Shown here: positions 60,427 through 64,000 of the stretch, in pieces | Layout of the letters: each line of letters begins with the position of its first letter | Position numbering within the stretch: the stretch's first letter is position 1 | From: Crossaster papposus | Lineage: Eukaryota; Echinodermata; Asteroidea; Velatida; Solasteridae | Length of the DNA: 64,000 nt | Assembly (NCBI GenBank): GCA_037893245.1 | Contig: JBAIAA010001152.1 | Location: 186,001-250,000, forward strand | Direction of reading: 5' to 3' | The notes under the pieces: model-generated | Told to the model about the DNA's origin: nothing | Database searches by the model: none | Seen by the model: only the letters and a program-made list of their open reading frames with translations | Translations under genes and position numbers: made by a program

Positions 60427-61175
60427 GATAAGTTAAGTGCGCGATTTTCAGAGCCAGATTGTCAACAGCGATCCCGTACTGCGTGGAGTTTACTCTCAGC
60501 TTGTAATAAATGTTTGTAAATGAATTGACTTGCCGCTCCCCATAATTGCACGCCTACAGTGGCACGTCTTTTTCCAAAATAAATAAGGTTCAATGAACTA
60601 AATCCTTTGAGTGAGCCGACACGAAATGTAGCAAAAAAGCCGACCGCAGATGTTCCCGGCTGGCCGCAGAGTTGATACAATAGAAGCAAATACCTCTCCT
60701 GCAGTATCAGGTTTCAAAACCACATTCCAGGTACCAGTCCATGGGATCGTGAATTAATTCAGCACATTTTCCAAAAAGTAAATCTCGGAAAAACTTACTC
60801 AGAGGACAACTGTAACAAAACACTGATACAATGTCAGCCGCAAGTTATAGCAGCTGTCAGAATTGTCGGTAAATAGACTTCAAAGGCATTTGTTTATCAC
60901 AATGACTACAAAGAAAGCACAATCATCCGTTAGGCTGCTGCTATCTAGACATCGGGAAATTGTCGGTAAATGGAGACGTTTTACTCAGATGTTTATCGGC
61001 ACGCAATGAACATAAAAGACGCTTGCCTTTCTGAAATAATGTGTCAACATTTACAAAGGCAGTTTCGGGTAATAAAATTGATAAATTGGAGCCGGGTACC
61101 CGCAAACAGCGGTCGGGTACCCGGGTACCCGACCGCAAACAGCGGTCGGGTACCCGGGTACCCGGCACGGCCTTA
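60427..61175. mobile_element. partial copy of the hAT element in intron 5
   Basis: It matches 37519-38248 closely (GATAAGTTAAGTGCGCG, TGACTTGCCGCTCCCCATAA, GCAATGAACATAAAAGACGC) and keeps the right terminus GGCACGGCCTTA. The left end is missing. Its GGTCGGGTACCCGGGTACCC block near the right end is doubled relative to the other copy. Confidence 0.75.
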
Positions 61176-61363
61176 GTGTACACACGTGTCTATCAATACG
61201 CAGACATTATCCCTCGACAAAATAGTGCTTGTGATTTAAGGAGCAAGATAAAAATGGCTCCATCGAATAAGGTCTATGACCCTTGAGGAATATATTTCTC
61301 ATTACCTCGGTGCATTGTGCCTACTATTTGGATAAAATCTGATGTTTTTTTTCTGTCCAACAG

Positions 61364-61444
61364 ATGTATAAATCCTTCAGTGTGATCAAGGAAAATGGCG
61401 CCCTGGCTCTGATGCATGCTGAGAATGGAGACATAATTGAAGAG
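61364..61444 (+). CDS. exon 6: HAENGD metal-ligand exon
   Basis: It starts after TGTCCAACAG in phase 0 with MYKSFSVIKENGALALMHAE and ends ATT GAA GAG|GTAGGA in phase 0. The His codon at 61415-61417 (H194) in HAENGD is the third metal-binding His of the amidohydrolase centre. Confidence 0.92.
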
Positions 61445-61495
61445 GTAGGATTGTCCAAATTGAACTCATTGTTTAAATTTTAGCATGTGTGCATT

Positions 61496-61909
61496 TGTGA
61501 CCTGTCATCACAAAATGAGCGTAAAGTCGGCAAAATCCAAAATTGAGATATGGGTATTTCTAAATTCTGTGGAAACGGAGCTTTCCAATGGTATATATAA
61601 CACTTGGAGGTTTGATACTCAATATTTTTTTTATTTTTATTTTTTATTTTTTATACAGAGATTATGAGAAAACGGGCTTTTCTTGCGAGAAATTGTGTGA
61701 ACGCGCAAAGAAAGGCATACTCAAAATTGTCTAAATAACTTTTTTATTTTTTTTTATCTGATCGTCCTGAAAAATTGGAAATTGATTGTTGGGGATTTAG
61801 TTTTTTTTTTAAAGGTATAATCTCAAAATCGACCACCCCTTCAAATTTTGACTTTGACTGGCCGTACTGGGAAATCACTTCGTGCGACTTTACGCTCATT
61901 TTGTGATAT
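61496..61909. mobile_element. TGTGACCTGTCATCAC-terminal MITE, copy 4 (intron 6, right end lost)
   Basis: The left end is intact. The right side stops at CGCTCATTTTGTGAT and is replaced by the GGGAAGCACACCC repeat. Confidence 0.8.
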
Positions 61910-61910
61910 T

Positions 61911-62225
61911 TTGCTGCAATCCGGTCGCTGACAGATTTTTCCAGCCTTGCTTATGACGCGTTTATAAATCCGTCATCCATTTTGAATTCCTGAAAAACTT
62001 TGCGTGTATACAGGGCATCCGACTTGAACTGGTTAACCATGCAGTTTGCGCCGGGATTATTTTAACTGATCCGAGCCGACGCGCGGGATTATTTTTAACG
62101 AACCTCGATCCGAGGCGGGTTCAGGCCGATAGTAGCGGGAAGCACACCCATGCACCACCGGCCTTGCTCGCTGCTGACAGATGTTTCCAGGCTTGCTCGT
62201 GGCGTGTTTATCCGGCGTTTATCTG
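61911..62225. repeat. dispersed repeat (GGGAAGCACACCCATGCA), copy 3, partly doubled
   Basis: The main block is at 62085-62225. A preceding partial block (61911-62020) carries GCTGACAGATTTTTCCAGCC and a similar AAACTTTGCGTGTAT tail, so two truncated copies adjoin. It truncates the right end of the 61496 MITE in intron 6. Confidence 0.55.
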
Positions 62226-62238
62226 GCACGAACTGGTT

Positions 62239-62539
62239 ATAATAATAATGTTAGTTCTTATATAGCGCTTTAGACTCCCACAATGTGGGTGTATCAAAGC
62301 GCTTTACAATTATCATCCCTGTTCACCAGGAACGAGACCATTTCTGCAGCAGCTCAAGATCAGCGCATGTGGTCTCTACCTTCACAGGTACCCATTACTC
62401 CTGGGTGGAGAGAGGCAATTGTAGCAAAGTGTCTTGCCCAAGAACACAAGCACCATGTTCCCTGCCTGGGTTCGAACCCACATACATGTACCATCGTACA
62501 GAAGTCGAACACGGTAACCACTGGACCACAGTGCTCTGG
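62239..62539 (-). mobile_element. tRNA-derived SINE, family 2 (intron 6)
   Basis: On the minus strand the head GCACTGTGGTCCAGTGGTTA and B box GGTTCGAACCC are followed by TTGGGCAAGACACTTTGCTA. The 3' end is TAAAGCGCTATATAAGAACT and an (ATT)n tail. The body is unrelated to family 1. Confidence 0.8.
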
Positions 62540-62641
62540 TTAAAACCACCCATGTACATGTATAAACAGGCTCTCAACGAATATAAGAAGGGGTAAAATG
62601 TAATTTATAAATAATTTGTAATGTATTTTTGTTTTGCATAG

Positions 62642-62710
62642 AACACCAAGAAGATGCAATCACTGGGCATCACGGGTCCAGAAGGCCACCTTCAGAGCAG
62701 ACCGGAAGAT
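62642..62710 (+). CDS. exon 7: last coding exon in the window
   Basis: It starts after TTTTGCATAG in phase 0 and reads NTKKMQSLGITGPEGHLQSR, then PED|GTAAGT in phase 0. LGITGPEGH is a family signature. Coding then passes beyond the window, about 300 further residues being expected from the usual 520-570 residue family length. Confidence 0.92.
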
Positions 62711-62783
62711 GTAAGTTGAAGTCTCCACTCATACTAAAAGGATCGTTGTAATAACCTTTGTAAATTAAAAGGTCGTATCCATA

Positions 62784-63210
62784 TGTGACCTGTCATCACA
62801 AAATGAACGTAAAGTCGGCAAAATCAAAAATTGAGATATGGGTATTTCTAAATTCTGTGAAAACTGAGCTTTCCAATGGTATATAACACTTGGAGGTTTG
62901 ATACTCAATATTTTTTTTATTTTTATTTTTTTAGTCTGGAGTCTTAATACAGAGATTATGAGAAAACCGGGCATTTCTTGCGAGAAATTGTGTGAACGCG
63001 CAAAAAAAGGCATAGTCAAAATTGTCTCAAAAACTATTTTGATCTGATCGTCCTGAAAAATTGGGAATTGATTGTTGGGGATTTAGTCTTTAAAAAAAAC
63101 CATGTACATGTAATCTCAAAATCGCCTCCCCTTCAAATTTTGACTTTGACTGGCCGTACTGGGAAATCACTCCGTGCGACTTTACGCTCATTTTGTGATG
63201 ACAGGTCACA
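62784..63210. mobile_element. TGTGACCTGTCATCAC-terminal MITE, copy 5 (intron 7)
   Basis: TGTGACCTGTCATCACAAAA mirrors TTTTGTGATGACAGGTCACA. TA flanks both ends. The interior has TTGGAGGTTTGATACTCAAT, shared with copies 1, 2 and 4. Confidence 0.85.
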
Positions 63211-63393
63211 TATAGTTTCTCCTCAATTTTAAACTGAGCTACCGGTACATACAGGTAGTAGTCTTCAATCTTTTGCGCAACTACATGGACTTACCGGTAC
63301 ATGTGCCAGTACCTACAGTCTAAATGAATGTGTCATCAACAGTATAAAGTCCATGCATGAACATGTAGAAGTTTGGGAATACCCCAGAAAATC

Positions 63394-63681
63394 CAATCCA
63401 ATCCAATCCAATCTGCATTTGCAAAGCGCCATCAATCTAGTTGCCTATTCCGAGGCACTGCCAGGAACACCGGGGAAAACCCTTTCTCTTAGCGATGAGT
63501 GTCACTGGGTTCTTTTACGTGCATTAAACAACGCACGGGACCTACAGCTTTACGTCCAATCTGTAGGACGAAGAAATAGTGGTTTAATTGCCTTGCTTAA
63601 GGACACACGTGTCGACACCGGGACTAGAACTCACGCTCTGCGGAACAGAAAACCAAGTTCTTAACTGCCCGGCCATGACAC
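63394..63681 (-). mobile_element. tRNA-derived SINE, family 1, copy 3 (intron 7)
   Basis: Nearly the same as copy 1 but with a (GATTG)n tail on the minus strand (63394-63416, seen as CCAATCCAATCC). The B box is altered to AGTTCTAGTCC. Confidence 0.85.
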
Positions 63682-64000
63682 ACCAAAAATGCATTAGAAG
63701 AAAAACCGCAGATCGGTACTTATTCCTTGAGAATGTCTCTCAGTGAACCCGGGTTGAGTACTTACGATGAAGTCACTGCGGTGCAAGACCCTGCCGTAAA
63801 TATAAAAATATCTCGACTATAAATGTGGAGAATAAAGATGGAAAATGTTGTTCTCTTTTGTGTCTCAAGCCTCGGTCGTAATACAAGGTAAGAGTGTCAC
63901 CTTCTTGTATTTTAGCAAGCAAGGGCAACATACAATGTACAGTACATGTACGTGAGCCTTTTAGATTCAGGCCGTGTCCGAAACGAGTGTCTAGAGCTAC
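63682..64000 (+). other. intron 7, unassigned tail of the window
   Basis: No exon is recognisable before the edge. The next coding exon (expected to begin VEAEA-like) is not present. Confidence 0.5.

Noticed and set aside
61364..61366. Internal ATG of exon 6 as a translation start
   Set aside because: It is the Met of a conserved in-frame segment directly after a splice acceptor, so it belongs to the continuous core protein.

Overview
The window is animal nuclear DNA: AT-rich, intron-rich and dominated by transposon relics. The mix of tRNA-derived SINEs, many TA- and TWA-flanked miniature inverted-repeat elements (MITEs), a CR1-like LINE tail and a very high density of TACATGTA / ACCGGTA words suggests a marine invertebrate deuterostome. 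An echinoderm such as a sea star is my best guess; this is inferred from sequence character, not from a database match.

The only host gene I can support lies on the + strand and runs off the right edge. It belongs to the dihydropyrimidinase / CRMP (DPYS-DPYSL) family. Seven coding blocks join in frame with consensus GT-AG sites: 5322-6032 (long first exon), 53840-53934, 54850-55034, 55321-55485, 58848-58909, 61364-61444 and 62642-62710. A short alternative first exon at 22905-22925 sits inside the 47.8-kb first intron, downstream of two ZNF143/Staf-like promoter motifs. The amidohydrolase core keeps the enzyme's metal ligands (HxH, the Lys that is carboxylated, and the His of HAENGD). The long first exon instead encodes a disordered, repeat-containing extension resembling the long 'A' isoforms of neuronal CRMPs. 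The locus therefore looks able to make both a plain enzyme and an enzyme with a CRMP-type N-terminus.

Layout: 1-1034 is unassigned sequence plus a minisatellite. 1035-4652 is a giant foldback transposon (element A). 4657-6032 is the presumed promoter and long first exon. 7108-13987 is a 3.4-kb tandem direct duplication. 14084-22800 holds MITEs, foldbacks and unassigned DNA. 22813-22925 is the alternative promoter and exon. 24295-36609 holds more elements, including element C, a 22-bp satellite array and a THAP-domain relic. 37124-39526 is a triple-nested transposon. 41095-42385 is a LINE relic. 42492-45661 is element B. 45984-53009 holds SINE and MITE copies. 53840-64000 contains the clustered exons 2-7, with MITEs, SINEs and a nested Tc1-like relic in their introns.

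The most unusual non-genic signal is elements A, B and C. All start with GGG, are flanked by 4-bp target-site duplications, measure 2.8-3.6 kb, and carry many copies of an element-specific internal motif. I could run no search or alignment, so similarity statements come from reading the sequence and from memory of the families.
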